From Lonsdalea britannica (lineage in GTDB: Bacteria > Pseudomonadota > Gammaproteobacteria > Enterobacterales > Enterobacteriaceae): a stretch of 64,000 nt of DNA. Numbering within the stretch: the first letter of the stretch is position 1; every line of letters starts with the position of its first letter. The stretch spans positions 124,001 through 188,000 of the forward strand of contig NZ_LUTN01000006.1 of the NCBI RefSeq assembly GCF_002111595.1, read 5' to 3'. Below the pieces are notes generated by a model that saw only the letters and a program-made list of their open reading frames with translations, made no database searches and was not told the DNA's origin. The position numbers and the translations under genes are program-made. Below, piece by piece: positions 40,016 to 50,421 of the stretch.

Positions 40016-42699
40016 ATGTCAACACAACATCGCACTGCCTGCATGGAAACGCTGACCGCGGGTCAGCACACCTATCATTTCTTTAGTCTGGCGTTGGCCG
40101 CCGATCGTTGGGGCAACATTGACGCCTTGCCCAAGTCCCTGAAAGTGTTATTCGAAAATGTTCTGCGATTCTACGACGGCGATAGCGTCGGTGATGACGA
40201 TCTGCGTGCGCTGGTCGCGTGGCAAGTCAGCACCCACGGCGATCGAGAAATCGCCTACCGACCTGCACGTGTGCTGATGCAGGACTTCACCGGCGTACCC
40301 GCCGTGGTTGATTTGGCGGCGATGCGGGATGCCGTGCGTCGGCTCGGTGGCGATGTCGACAAGGTTAATCCGCAAGCCCGGTCGATTTGGTGATCGACCA
40401 TTCGGTGACGGTAGACCACTTCGGCGAACAAAACGCGCTGGAGGAGAATACGCGACTCGAAATGATGCGTAATCATGAGCGCTATGCGTTTCTGCGATGG
40501 GGGCAGAAAGCCTTCCGCCACTTCAGCGTGGTGCCGCCTGGCACCGGCATCTGTCATCAGGTGAATCTGGAGTATTTGGCGAAAACCGTCTGGTTTGAAC
40601 AGGATGGGGAGCAGCGAATCGCCTATCCGGATACCTTGGTCGGTACTGATTCTCATACGACGATGGTGAATGGTTTGGGCGTATTGGGCTGGGGCGTCGG
40701 AGGCATTGAGGCTGAGGCGGCGATGCTGGGTCAGCCCATCTCCATGCTGATCCCGGACGTTGTCGGATTCAAGCTGACGGGACGAATGCGCGAAGGCATC
40801 ACCGCGACCGATTTGGTGCTGACGGTGACCCAGATGCTGCGCAAACACGGCGTGGTCGGCAAATTCGTGGAGTTTTACGGTGATGGTTTAGCCCATTTGC
40901 CGCTGGCCGATCGGGCGACGCTGGGCAACATGGCGCCAGAGTATGGGGCGACCTGCGGCTTTTTCCCCGTCGATGAAGTGACCCTGGATTACCTGCGCCT
41001 GACCAACCGCAGCGAAGAGCAGATTGCGCTGGTGGAAAGCTACTCCAAGCGTCAGGGGCTCTGGCGCAATCCGGGGGATGAACCTCGTTTTTCCAGCCAG
41101 CTTGAGCTGGATATGGGCATGGTGGAAACCAGTCTGGCCGGTCCTAAACGACCTCAGGACCGGGTTGCATTGGCGGATGTGCCTGCGGCTTTTCAGGCCA
41201 GTCGGGAGCTGGATCTGAATACCAACCCGCCGTCGCAGAGCGTCGCGCCGACGTTCAAATTGGCTGGTGAAACGCATGCGCTGCGGGAAGGCGCTGTCGT
41301 CATCGCGGCCATCACTTCTTGCACTAATACCTCTAACCCGAATGTGTTGATGACGGCGGGCTTGCTGGCACGCAATGCCGTGGCGCGCGGACTGCGGACT
41401 CGTCCGTGGGTGAAAACCTCACTCGCGCCCGGTTCTCGGGTGGTGACGGAATATCTGGCTCGCGCCGGGCTCACCGAGGCGTTGGACCGTCTGGGCTTTA
41501 ATCTGGTGGGGTACGGCTGCACTACCTGTATCGGTAACTCCGGGCCACTGCCTGCGCCGGTTGAAGCGGCGATTCGGCAAGGTGACTTGACCGTCGGCGC
41601 CGTGCTGTCCGGCAACCGCAACTTTGAGGGGCGCATTCACCCCTTGGTAAAAACGAACTGGCTGGCGTCTCCGCCGCTAGTGGTGGCCTACGCGCTGGCG
41701 GGCAATATGACGGTAGATCTGAGCCGCGATCCGCTGGGCGAGGATGACCAGGGCCAGCCGGTTTATCTGCGCGATATCTGGCCTTCTGCAAAAGAAGTCG
41801 CTGACGCGGTGCAAATGGTCAGTAGCGATATGTTTCGTCGCGAGTACGCCGAAGTCTTTTCGGGAACGGCGGAGTGGCAGGGGATCGCGGTCGGCAACGA
41901 ACCGACTTATCGCTGGCCGGCGGACTCGACCTACATCCGTCAAACGCCGTTTTTCAATACGATGCAGATCGTGCCGGAGCCGGTCAAAGACATTCACAAC
42001 GCCAGAATCCTTGCCATTTTGGGCGACTCCGTCACGACCGACCACATTTCTCCTGCGGGAAATATCAAAGCTGACAGCCCGGCGGGCCGCTATTTGCAGG
42101 CGAATGGCGTGGAGCCAGACGCGTTCAACTCCTATGGCTCTCGTCGTGGAAATCATGAAGTGATGATGCGCGGGACGTTCGCCAACATTCGTATTCGCAA
42201 TGAAATGGTCCCAGGCAAGGAAGGGGGTTATACGCGACATATTCCCTCGCAGGACGTCCTGGCGATTTACGATGCCGCGATGCGCTATCAGCAGGATCAG
42301 GTGCCGTTGGCCGTGATCGCGGGCAAGGAGTACGGCTCGGGGTCGAGCAGAGACTGGGCCGCGAAAGGACCGTGCCTGCTGGGCGTTCGCGTCGTCATTG
42401 CCGAAACGTTCGAGCGTATTCACCGTTCCAACCTGATTGGCATGGGGATTCTCCCTTTGGAATTTCCGGTAGGCGTCACTCGCAAAACGCTGGGACTGAA
42501 CGGGGGAGAGCGTATCGATATTGCTGGACTGACCGATTTGCAACCCGGCAGTACGGTGGCGGTGACGATCGTATCCGACGAGGGAGAAACGCAAACGGTA
42601 AATACCCACTGCCGGATTGATACCGGAAACGAGCTGACCTACTACCGTCACGGCGGAATTTTGCATTATGTCATCCGCAATATGCTAAACGACAAGTGA
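40016..42699 (+). pseudogene. acnA: Aconitate hydratase A, one frame break
   Basis: The first 120 codons are in one frame (to [11 protein letters not shown] and stop at 40393), the other 774 in another ([14 protein letters not shown] onward). Adding one base at 40373-40375 joins them through [15 protein letters not shown], the expected sequence, giving 894 residues (E. coli AcnA 891). The 4Fe-4S ligands are present in [11 protein letters not shown] and [10 protein letters not shown]; the swivel domain has [16 protein letters not shown]. AcnA interconverts citrate and isocitrate and acts under oxidative stress. A frame break in such a conserved gene points to a sequencing deletion. Confidence 0.93.
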
Positions 42700-42809
42700 C
42701 ATTGTCACTTTGTGTCGACCATACGTACGTCCTCTTGTTCGAGGTGAGAAAATCGCGTATCACTGAGGCCGCAGGTTTTTACCATCACATCGTGTAAGAG
42801 GGAAACACA

Positions 42810-44429
42810 ATGGCAAAGGAACATATCAGGCTGGCGGTGATGCTGAGCGCATTGAGCATGGTGACATCAGCGGTAGAAGCGGCGATCGTGCCGGCTGGCA
42901 CCGTCTTAGCGGATAAACAGGAGCTGGTGCGCGGTAATGGATCGGAACCCGCGACGTTGGACCCGAATCGCGCGGAAAGCGACGTTGAGGCCAATATCAT
43001 TCATGACTTCTTCGATAATCTGATCTGGGCGAACGATGACGGCAGCTTCAGCGGGGGGTTAGCCGAGCGTTGGGAAAACAAGGACTATCAGGTGTGGACG
43101 TTTCATTTGCGGCCCGGCCTGATGTGGTCGGACGGCAGTCCGATCACGGCCGACGATGTGGTGTTCAGCTGGCAACGCCTCAGCGATCCGAAAACGCTAT
43201 CGCCGTACCAATCGTTTATTCAAAGCATGCATCTGCTGAATGCCAAGGCGATTACGCGAGGCGAAAAAGGCCCTGAGACGCTGGGCATCAAGGCGCTGGA
43301 TCCGCAAACGGTGCAGATCACGCTCGACCAGCCGCTGTCTTACTTTTTGTCGATGGCTTCGCATTATGTGTTATCTCCGTTGCCGAAAGCGGTGGTCGAA
43401 AAGTATGGCGACAGCTGGACGCAGCCGGGGCACTTTGTCAGCAGCGGGCCGTATACGCTCAGCGAATGGGTGGTCAATGAACGGCTGGTGGGAAAGCGCA
43501 ATACTCGCTACTGGGACAATCCGCACACGGTGATAGACAAGGTCACCTATCTGCCGATCCCATCGCCGACCGCGGAAACCAATCGCTATAAGTCTGGCGA
43601 GATCGACATCACGAATACGCTGCCGCCCCAGCTGTTTAAGTTTCTACAGCAGTCGCTGCCGGGGCAGGTCAGAGTGTCTCCGTTCCTCTCGACCTATTTC
43701 TATAAATTAAATACCCAGAAACCGCCGTTTAATGACGCGCGTGTGCGGCGAGCGCTCGATCTGGCGCTGGATAAAAATGTGATCGCGGAGAAGGTGATGG
43801 GGATGGGGGAAAAACCCGCCTATAACTATATCCCCAGCGGAATGGCGGGCTATACCAGCCATCAGCCCGTCTGGGCTAACTGGACTCAGCAGCAGCGTAT
43901 TGCGGAGGCCAAAAAACTGCTGCAGGAGGCCGGTTTCGGCAAAGACCATCCTTTGCGTTTTGAACTGCTCTACAACACGTCAGAAGCGCATCAGAAACTG
44001 GCGATCGCCGCCAGTGCGATGTGGAAACAGTCTTTGGGCGTAGAGGCGACGCTGGCCAATCAGGAGTGGAAAACGATGCTGGATACGATGCGTGACGGCC
44101 GTTTTCAGGTGGTCAGATCGTCATGGGTCGCTGACTACAATGAGCCGTCAACTTACTTCAATACCATGCGCACCAATGACAGCAACAATCAGGGTAAATT
44201 CAGCGATCCCGCCTTCGACGCACTACAAGATAAGGCGATAACAGCAGGTAGCCTGGAGCAGCGCAACGCTTATTACCATCAGGCGGAAGCGATTTTGCAG
44301 CAGCAAATGCCGCTGATTCCGATGTACTACTACGTGCGTAGTCAACTGGTCAAACCTTACGTCGGAGGTTTCAAAACCGATCTGATGGGGAATTTCTACA
44401 CACGGGATTTTTATATTACTAAACACTGA
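42810..44429 (+). CDS. OppA/MppA-like periplasmic oligopeptide-binding protein
   Basis: A 539-residue SBP_bac_5 protein. A signal peptide (cleavage near VEAA at ~25) is followed by the family start VPAGTVLADKQELVRGNGSEPATLDPNRAE; further features are TFHLRPGLMWSDGSPITADD, LYNTSEAHQKLAIA and SWVADYNEPSTYF. It binds oligopeptides or murein peptide for uptake through an Opp-type permease. No permease genes adjoin it. The ribosome binding site AGAGGGAA is ten bases ahead. Its place between acnA and ribA is not that of E. coli oppA, so it is an additional copy. Confidence 0.9.
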   Translation: MAKEHIRLAVMLSALSMVTSAVEAAIVPAGTVLADKQELVRGNGSEPATLDPNRAESDVEANIIHDFFDNLIWANDDGSFSGGLAERWENKDYQVWTFHLRPGLMWSDGSPITADDVVFSWQRLSDPKTLSPYQSFIQSMHLLNAKAITRGEKGPETLGIKALDPQTVQITLDQPLSYFLSMASHYVLSPLPKAVVEKYGDSWTQPGHFVSSGPYTLSEWVVNERLVGKRNTRYWDNPHTVIDKVTYLPIPSPTAETNRYKSGEIDITNTLPPQLFKFLQQSLPGQVRVSPFLSTYFYKLNTQKPPFNDARVRRALDLALDKNVIAEKVMGMGEKPAYNYIPSGMAGYTSHQPVWANWTQQQRIAEAKKLLQEAGFGKDHPLRFELLYNTSEAHQKLAIAASAMWKQSLGVEATLANQEWKTMLDTMRDGRFQVVRSSWVADYNEPSTYFNTMRTNDSNNQGKFSDPAFDALQDKAITAGSLEQRNAYYHQAEAILQQQMPLIPMYYYVRSQLVKPYVGGFKTDLMGNFYTRDFYITKH

Positions 44430-44433
44430 GAAG

Positions 44434-44462
44434 AGGGCGTCAGGGACTTGCCCTGACGCCCT
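44434..44462. terminator. Hairpin between the OppA-like gene and ribA
   Basis: A 12-bp perfect stem (AGGGCGTCAGGG / CCCTGACGCCCT) with a 5-base loop lies between convergent genes; no strong T tail. Confidence 0.65.
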
Positions 44463-44469
44463 TAGGGCG

Positions 44470-45063
44470 CTATTTGCCTTCCAGCAGGTGGCCCATCTTG
44501 GCGGCTTTGGTCGCCATGTAACGTTCGTTTTTCGGATTTTGCCCCACAACCAGCGGCACGCGTTCGACGATGTTGATGCCCGCTTCGGTCAAAGTTTTTA
44601 CCTTCTGCGGGTTGTTGGTGAGCAACCGAACCTGCGCGACCCCCAACAGCTTGAACATATCCGCACAGGGTGTGAAGTCGCGTTCATCCGCGGCGAAACC
44701 TAACTGATGATTCGCTTCAACGGTATCTGCGCCTTTGTCCTGCAAGGCGTAGGCGCGGATTTTGTTCAGCAGACCGATGTTGCGGCCTTCCTGACGATGA
44801 TAGAGCAGTACCCCGCGGCCAGCTTCGGCAATCTGATTCAGCGCGGCTTCGAGTTGAAAACCACAGTCGCAGCGCAGGCTAAACAGCGCGTCGCCCGTCA
44901 GGCATTCAGAATGAACGCGGGCCAGCACAGGCTCGGAGCCGGAGATATCGCCATACACCAACGCAAGGTGGTCATGCCCGGTCGCGGTTTCTTCAAAGCC
45001 TACCATCAGGAAATCGCCCCACGGCGTGGGTAATTTGGCTTCGGCGACCCGTTTTAGCTGCAT
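44470..45063 (-). CDS. ribA: GTP cyclohydrolase II
   Basis: A 197-residue enzyme for the first step of riboflavin synthesis from GTP. ATG 45063 ([16 protein letters not shown]) has GGAG upstream. Zinc ligands lie in [18 protein letters not shown]; the catalytic region is [16 protein letters not shown]. coli RibA has 196 residues. The gene is divergent from pgpB, as in E. coli. Confidence 0.97.
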   Translation of the reverse strand: MQLKRVAEAKLPTPWGDFLMVGFEETATGHDHLALVYGDISGSEPVLARVHSECLTGDALFSLRCDCGFQLEAALNQIAEAGRGVLLYHRQEGRNIGLLNKIRAYALQDKGADTVEANHQLGFAADERDFTPCADMFKLLGVAQVRLLTNNPQKVKTLTEAGINIVERVPLVVGQNPKNERYMATKAAKMGHLLEGK

Positions 45064-45325
45064 GTTAATCTCCAACATAAAAAAGACAGAGTGCATCCTA
45101 CTACTTTTGCTCAAAACCTCTATAGCAGGCTAACAAAAGACCGGATGAATGGCGGTTTTTTAGGCTGGTGGGACTTATCAGAGGCAAAACAAAGCCTACA
45201 CTTACTCACTTAGCCGTTGACGTAACCGAAAGGTATTTTACGTCATACTAAACGCCTATGCCTTCTTTTCTGGTAATATCGGAAAAATTTCATTGGTTTT
45301 ATATCCCTCTGAATTATAGGGAGAA

Positions 45326-46107
45326 TTGATGTACGGAATCACTAAAAGAGTCACCATTGGCGCGCTGTTGCTGCTAATAATGCCCCTTGTGGTCTGGCTG
45401 AGCGGTTGGCAATGGCATCCACACCTCACCGGAGGGTGGCTACGTGTGCTGTTCTGGATCACGGAAACGGTGACCTCGCCGTGGGGCGTGGTGACGAGCG
45501 TTGTACTGTCGCTTTGGTTTTTGTGGTGTCTGCGTTTCAGCCTGAAACCAGCGCTGGGCGTGTTCGCGATTCTTATTGTGACCATCTGCATCGGGCAAGG
45601 GGTGAAGTCGGCGATCAAAGGTTGGGTTCAGGAACCCAGACCCTTTGTGGAGTGGCTTGAACAAAGTCATCAGGTCGATGAGCGTCATTTCTACTCTTTG
45701 CCGCGATCCGAACGGTCTTCTTTGATAAAAAACCAGCTTCAAGACGATCAACAGCTACCGAAATGGTTACGTCACCACTGGCAGGCGGAGACCGGGTTTG
45801 CTTTCCCGTCAGGACATACGATGTTTGCAGCCTCCTGGGCGTTGTTGGCGGTCGGCCTGCTGTGGGCGCGTCGTCACTATATCACCGTCGCGATCGTCAT
45901 GATCTGGCTACGGCCGTCATGGGAAGTCGTTTGGCGTTGGGGATGCACTGGCCTCAGGACCTAATGATGGCGACGGCGATCAGCTGGTTGCTGGTTTTGG
46001 TCGCGACCTGGCTGGCCTCACGCTGGTGTGGTCCTCTGACCGCAGCCGAGGTTGATGCTGAGCAATCTCAGCAATCTGTGACGTTGTCACATAAGGGCGA
46101 CATTTAA
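45326..46107 (+). pseudogene. pgpB: Phosphatidylglycerophosphatase B (PAP2 family), one frame break
   Basis: The frame from ATG 45326 has the membrane helices, phosphatase motif 1 (KGWVQEPRP) and motif 2 (FPSGHT), but runs out of frame after AIVMIW and stops at 45964. One extra G at about 45907 restores WATAVMGSRLALGMHWPQDL, which includes motif 3 with the catalytic His, and continues to TAA 46107, for 260 residues (E. coli 254). The product dephosphorylates phosphatidylglycerol phosphate and undecaprenyl diphosphate at the inner membrane. As read, the third catalytic motif would be lost. Confidence 0.92.
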
Positions 46108-46286
46108 GTTTACTATGGCATAATCGGAACCCCTCAGGTCAATCGAAGAGGGGCTTTCCCGTGGCACTCCCACCGCTGTTTTTCTCGTGAGTTTCCCACG
46201 TCGGGGCGGAAGTGCTAACTTAAATGGGGTCCGATGCCATTTTTGGCATAATTCATTTATTTCAAGCGATATCACAGGAAAAAGAC

Positions 46287-46592
46287 GTGAAATATTTGCT
46301 GATTTTTTTACTCGTGTTGGCGATCTTCATTGTGGCTATCACGCTGGGAGCACATAACGATCAGGTCGTTACCTTTAGTTACCTTATCGCGCAGGGGCAA
46401 TACCGTCTGTCAACGCTGTTAGCGACGTTGTTTGCCGCTGGGTTTGTGCTGGGATGGGTCATTTGCGGACTGTTTTATCTGCGTTTACGCATTGCGCTAG
46501 GCCGTGAACAACGTAAAATCAAACGTCTTGAGCAGCAACTGCCCGACTCGGATGAGAGCAAAACGGTCTCTCCCGAGCCAGTGACCCACTAA
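46287..46592 (+). CDS. lapA: LPS assembly protein LapA (YciS)
   Basis: A 101-residue inner-membrane protein with two transmembrane helices (residues 2-22 and about 42-64) and a basic coiled-coil tail LGREQRKIKRLEQQLP. GTG 46287 follows AGGAAAAAGAC; the upstream frame is not homologous. LapA acts with LapB in control of LPS synthesis through LpxC turnover. The lapA-lapB pair is separated by 13 bases and is conserved. Confidence 0.94.
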   Translation: MKYLLIFLLVLAIFIVAITLGAHNDQVVTFSYLIAQGQYRLSTLLATLFAAGFVLGWVICGLFYLRLRIALGREQRKIKRLEQQLPDSDESKTVSPEPVTH

Positions 46593-46605
46593 GGAATGAT
46601 TTTTT

Positions 46606-47775
46606 ATGCTTGAACTGCTGTTTCTGTTGTTGCCCGTTGCTGCCGCATACGGTTGGTACATGGGCCGCAGGAGTGTACAGCAGGACAAACAGGATGAGGC
46701 GAACCGCCTGTCGCGCGAGTACGTGACGGGCGTGAACTTCCTGCTATCCAACCAGCAGGATAAGGCCGTTGAACTATTCCTTGATATGCTCAAGGACGAC
46801 AGCAACACCTTCGAAGCACATCTGACGCTCGGTAATCTGTTTCGCTCCCGCGGCGAGGTGGACCGGGCTATCCGTATCCACCAGGCGTTGACCGAAAGCG
46901 CCTCTCTCAGTTTCGAACAACGCCTGCTCGCCGTGCAACAGCTGGGCCGTGACTATATGACGGCTGGGCTGTATGACCGTGCTGAAGAGATTTTTAATCA
47001 GCTGGTGGACGAGGAAGATTTTCGTCTGACGGCGCTCCAGCAGTTATTACAGATCCATCAGTCGACCAGTGACTGGCAAAATGCGATTGAGACGGCCGAA
47101 AAGCTGGTCAAGCTCGGAAAAGAACATTTGCGCAGCGAGATTGCACATTTTTACTGTGAGCTGGCGTTGCAGGCGATGGGCAGCGACGATCTCGAAAAAG
47201 CATTGTCTTTGCTGAAGAAAGCGGCGGCGTCAGACAAGCTTTGCGCGCGAACGTCCATCATGATGGGACGTATTTACATGGCGCAGCAGCAGTATGCCAA
47301 AGCGGTGACGGCCTTACGACAGGTGCTGGATCAAGATAAAGACATCGTGACGGAAACGCTGCCGATGCTTCAGGAGTGTTATCAGCATCTGGATCAGCCA
47401 CTGGAATGGGCGATGTTTCTGAAACGCTGCGTTGAGGAAAATACCGGTGCGACTGCCGACCTGATGCTGGCGGATATTCTGGAAAATGAAGAAGGGCCTG
47501 AAGTGGCTCAGGTCTATATCAACCGGCAGTTGCAGCGGCATCCAACCATGCGGGTTTTCCACCGGCTGATGGATTTCCACTTGAGCGAAGCGGAAGAAGG
47601 GCGAGCTAAGGACAGCCTGATGGTGCTGCGCGACATGGTGGGTGAGCAAATTCAGACTAAACCGCGCTATCGCTGTCACAAGTGCGGATTCGCCTCCCAA
47701 TCGCTGTACTGGCATTGTCCGTCCTGCCGATCCTGGGCCACCATCAAACCCATTCGCGGGCTGGACGGTCAATAA
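46606..47775 (+). CDS. lapB: LPS assembly protein LapB (YciM)
   Basis: A 389-residue protein (same as E. coli): an N-terminal membrane anchor (residues 1-19, LLFLLLPVAAAYGWYMG), about nine TPR repeats (residues ~35-345) and a C-terminal rubredoxin-like zinc domain with CHKCG and CPSC. It serves as adaptor of FtsH for LpxC degradation, keeping LPS and phospholipid synthesis in balance. Confidence 0.97.
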   Translation: MLELLFLLLPVAAAYGWYMGRRSVQQDKQDEANRLSREYVTGVNFLLSNQQDKAVELFLDMLKDDSNTFEAHLTLGNLFRSRGEVDRAIRIHQALTESASLSFEQRLLAVQQLGRDYMTAGLYDRAEEIFNQLVDEEDFRLTALQQLLQIHQSTSDWQNAIETAEKLVKLGKEHLRSEIAHFYCELALQAMGSDDLEKALSLLKKAAASDKLCARTSIMMGRIYMAQQQYAKAVTALRQVLDQDKDIVTETLPMLQECYQHLDQPLEWAMFLKRCVEENTGATADLMLADILENEEGPEVAQVYINRQLQRHPTMRVFHRLMDFHLSEAEEGRAKDSLMVLRDMVGEQIQTKPRYRCHKCGFASQSLYWHCPSCRSWATIKPIRGLDGQ

Positions 47776-48040
47776 CCTTCTTGTCGCAATATCTTGTTGG
47801 GTTAAACCCTTATATAGTTACAACATCCTGATTTCATCCCCTCACGGCGCCGAATATCAGCCTGAATGCATTGTGGTTCAGCAGCCGCTGGGATTTGAGT
47901 GTTCGGACATGTAGAATGCGGCGGGAAATTAACGCTCAGTCTCTTGTCGAGGGGAGAGGCTTTCGCCGTGCGTTGATGTGCTGTGCGGCGTTTTCTCCTC
48001 GCGATGCTGAATACATATCGACACCTCGGGGGTAACGCCA

Positions 48041-48772
48041 GTGACAGGCCAAAACGTAACGCAGAAACAGAATTCCCACTCCTCGCCGATTCTGGTTGCC
48101 CTTGATTACGCTTCTCAGCGCGATGCCTATGAGTTTGTTGATCGCATCGATCCTCAAAGCTGCCGGTTAAAAGTCGGCAAAGAGATGTTTACGCTATTCG
48201 GGCCATCTCTGGTCAAAGCGCTGCAACAGCGCGGCTTCGATATTTTTCTCGATTTAAAATTCCACGACATTCCCAATACGACGGCGCGTGCGGTAGCCGC
48301 GGCGGCGGAACTGGGGGTATGGATGGTCAATGTGCATGCCAGCGGCGGCGCGCGCATGATGCAAGCGGCTAAAGAAGCATTACTGCCGTACGGCGCTGAC
48401 GCACCTTTGCTGGTTGCCGTCACGGTATTGACCAGTATGGACGAGGACGATCTGCGCGGATTGGGGATCACGCTGTCTCCGGCCGAGCAGGCCGAACGGC
48501 TGGCGGTGCTGACACAGCAATGCGGGCTGGATGGCGTCGTCTGTTCGGCGCACGAAGCCGAACGCCTCAAACAGCGCTGCGGCGCCGCATTTCAGCTGGT
48601 CACGCCGGGGATTCGCCCGGTCGGTAGTGCGGCAGGCGACCAGCGCAGAATTATGACCCCAGAACAGGCGAAGCAGGCCGGAGTAGACTATATGGTGATT
48701 GGTCGTCCGATCACCCAGTCGGCCAACCCGGCGCAAACGCTGAAAGATATTCTGGCGACGTTAGGAGAGTGA
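48041..48772 (+). CDS. pyrF: Orotidine 5'-phosphate decarboxylase
   Basis: A 243-residue TIM-barrel enzyme for the last step of UMP synthesis, starting at GTG 48041. The catalytic Lys/Asp array lies in [10 protein letters not shown]; phosphate-binding motifs VTPGIRP and VIGRPITQS are at the C-terminus. It is followed after two bases by yciH, as in E. coli. Confidence 0.96.
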   Translation: MTGQNVTQKQNSHSSPILVALDYASQRDAYEFVDRIDPQSCRLKVGKEMFTLFGPSLVKALQQRGFDIFLDLKFHDIPNTTARAVAAAAELGVWMVNVHASGGARMMQAAKEALLPYGADAPLLVAVTVLTSMDEDDLRGLGITLSPAEQAERLAVLTQQCGLDGVVCSAHEAERLKQRCGAAFQLVTPGIRPVGSAAGDQRRIMTPEQAKQAGVDYMVIGRPITQSANPAQTLKDILATLGE

Positions 48773-48774
48773 AT

Positions 48775-49104
48775 ATGAGTTTTCGTGACGATAACCCACT
48801 GGTTTATTCGACGGAGAGCGGACGCATTGCGGAAAAAACGGTGCCCGCCGAACGTCCAAAAGGCGATGGCGTCATACGTATACAGCGTCAGACCAGTGGT
48901 CGTAAAGGTAAGGGCGTGTGCGTAATTACGGGTATTGACCTTGATGATGACGCATTGCAAAAACTGGCGGCAGAATTGAAGAAAAAGTGCGGTTGCGGAG
49001 GCTCGCTGAAAGACGGCGTGATCGAAATACAGGGCGATAAGCGTGACGTGCTGAAACAGCTGCTGGAAGCAAAAGGAATGAAAGTGAAGCTGGCGGGGGG
49101 ATAA
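48775..49104 (+). CDS. yciH: YciH, SUI1/eIF1-like translation factor
   Basis: A 109-residue protein whose C-terminal two-thirds (VCVITGIDLDDDALQKLAAE, then CGCGGSLKDGVIEIQGDKRD) form the SUI1/eIF1 fold. E. coli YciH has 108 residues and influences initiation fidelity. ATG 48775 follows the pyrF stop (GAGAGTGAAT) by two bases, suggesting a two-gene operon. Confidence 0.95.
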   Translation: MSFRDDNPLVYSTESGRIAEKTVPAERPKGDGVIRIQRQTSGRKGKGVCVITGIDLDDDALQKLAAELKKKCGCGGSLKDGVIEIQGDKRDVLKQLLEAKGMKVKLAGG

Positions 49105-49121
49105 GCGCGGGCTAAATAGTG

Positions 49122-49153
49122 CTGGGCAGGTCCGGTGACGGAAACCTGCCCAG
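49122..49153. terminator. Hairpin between yciH and osmB
   Basis: A 10-bp stem (CTGGGCAGGT / ACCTGCCCAG) between convergent genes; the downstream T content is modest. Confidence 0.65.
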
Positions 49154-49158
49154 AAGAA

Positions 49159-49374
49159 TTATCTTTTGACTTCGTGGCCGATGACGCCGCCAAGCGCCGC
49201 GCCACCCAGCGTACCGAGCGTACTGCCGCCGGTCAGAACGGCACCGCCCACAGCACCCACGCCTGCGCCGATGGCCGTATTGCGATCGCGTTTAGACATA
49301 TTGGAACAACCGGTCAGGCTTCCTGCCATGACTATCGCAAGTACCGTAACTGCCAATGCCTTATTTACTCTCAT
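49159..49374 (-). CDS. osmB: Osmotically inducible lipoprotein OsmB
   Basis: A 71-residue lipoprotein: signal peptide with lipobox LTGC, SKRDRNTAIG and a glycine-zipper (VGAVGGAVLTGGSTLGTLGG) ending VIGHEVKR. ATG 49374 is chosen by homology and a GGAGAA upstream; 28 earlier codons are spurious. In E. coli it is induced by osmotic stress, RpoS and Rcs. Confidence 0.94.
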   Translation of the reverse strand: MRVNKALAVTVLAIVMAGSLTGCSNMSKRDRNTAIGAGVGAVGGAVLTGGSTLGTLGGAALGGVIGHEVKR

Positions 49375-49929
49375 GGTCTTCTCCTGTTGATGCCATCTTA
49401 TGGTGGAATAAGCGGCGTATGACCGCTTTTTCATAAGAAAATAGGGTGCTGGCATCATGCTGTAAAATTAACTACGACTTACTCACTTTTTGTTACCTGA
49501 GACGCAGTATAAATATCGGCAGAATTTACGATAGGTAAAAACTCTTAATTCTAGTTATCCCATAGATCACTTTGTGCTATCCGCATCACCACTGCTTTTC
49601 GCCGCCATCTTTTCTTTCTTAATTGTATGTTTTGTAAGGCGACAACCTCTCAAATGAACAACGATAACCAGTGGCAACAAGTCACAATGTAACTGATAAA
49701 CAAGGGCCGCCGTAGCAAGTTATGACGTAGCCAGGTCATCGCTTCCCCCTTGTCAAAGGGACTTACAAGTGAACTTAAGCATCATTAAGCGGTAGAAGGC
49801 GGAAAGATTGCCGCATCAGGCTCATGCCTGAATAAACATAAGATTTGTTAATTAATTTTGGGGGTTGTACAACATAAAGCAGGAGGGTGAGAGAAAAGGG
49901 TCAACCCGCCATAATAGCGGGTTAAATGC
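49375..49929. other. Non-coding interval upstream of osmB
   Basis: About 550 bases containing the osmB promoter on its left side and, near 49904-49924, an inverted repeat (AACCCGC / GCGGGTT) that can terminate the small minus-strand gene beginning at 50064. No further gene was recognised. Confidence 0.5.
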
Positions 49930-50064
49930 TTAGAAAGAACAATGGCCCCCTTTATGATGAGCGCCGGTTCCGCCATGAGGATGCTGCCCTTTGGGGCAGG
50001 CAATAGCTGAGACGGAGAATGTGCCAATGAGGGTAATTAACAACAGTGCTGCGATCTTTTTCAT
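49930..50064 (-). CDS. Small exported His/Gly-rich protein
   Basis: A 44-residue ORF with AAGGA eight bases ahead of ATG 50064 and stop TAA at 49930-49932. Residues 1-20 form a good signal peptide (MKKIAALLLITLIG, SVSA before the cut). The mature part of about 24 residues is ACPKGQHPHGGTGAHHKGG plus HCSF: two Cys, five His, seven Gly. This suggests disulfide or metal binding in the periplasm. Similar Cys-Pro-Lys-Gly small proteins occur in enterobacteria, but I cannot name a function. A hairpin follows the stop. Confidence 0.72.
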   Translation of the reverse strand: MKKIAALLLITLIGTFSVSAIACPKGQHPHGGTGAHHKGGHCSF

Positions 50065-50384
50065 TATTTTTTCCTTTATTAGATTGCTGTGAAAGTGTGC
50101 GATTTTAGTATGCGCCGCTCAAGCCAGTCAGGTAAGCCTGATATTTGATCAGTAAGTAATGCTTTACCTTTCTCTGGGACACCGGGATTTTGCCCTACGA
50201 GCAGGCAGTGATGTGCGGGAGAGTTAAACGATAAGGCAGGGGCACGGATACGGGGCACGCAGAATGCTGCGATTAATCAGATCACGAACGTGTTCATCGC
50301 TTTTGTCTTGGTCAGAAGTATGACGATGACGAGGGAATCAGCAGTAGAAGAACGGGAAAAGGGAGTTGGTGGGGAGTAAACGAC
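50065..50384. other. Non-coding interval between the small exported gene and rnb
   Basis: About 320 bases with no protein-like frame. It should contain the promoter of the small exported gene on its left side. Confidence 0.45.
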
Positions 50385-50414
50385 TGACGCCATCAGGAAG
50401 TCCCGATGGCGTCA
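50385..50414 (-). terminator. Hairpin downstream of rnb
   Basis: A 10-bp perfect stem (TGACGCCATC / GATGGCGTCA) with a 10-base loop, directly after the rnb stop codon; the minus-strand tail is moderately T-rich. Confidence 0.75.
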
Positions 50415-50421
50415 TGACGAC

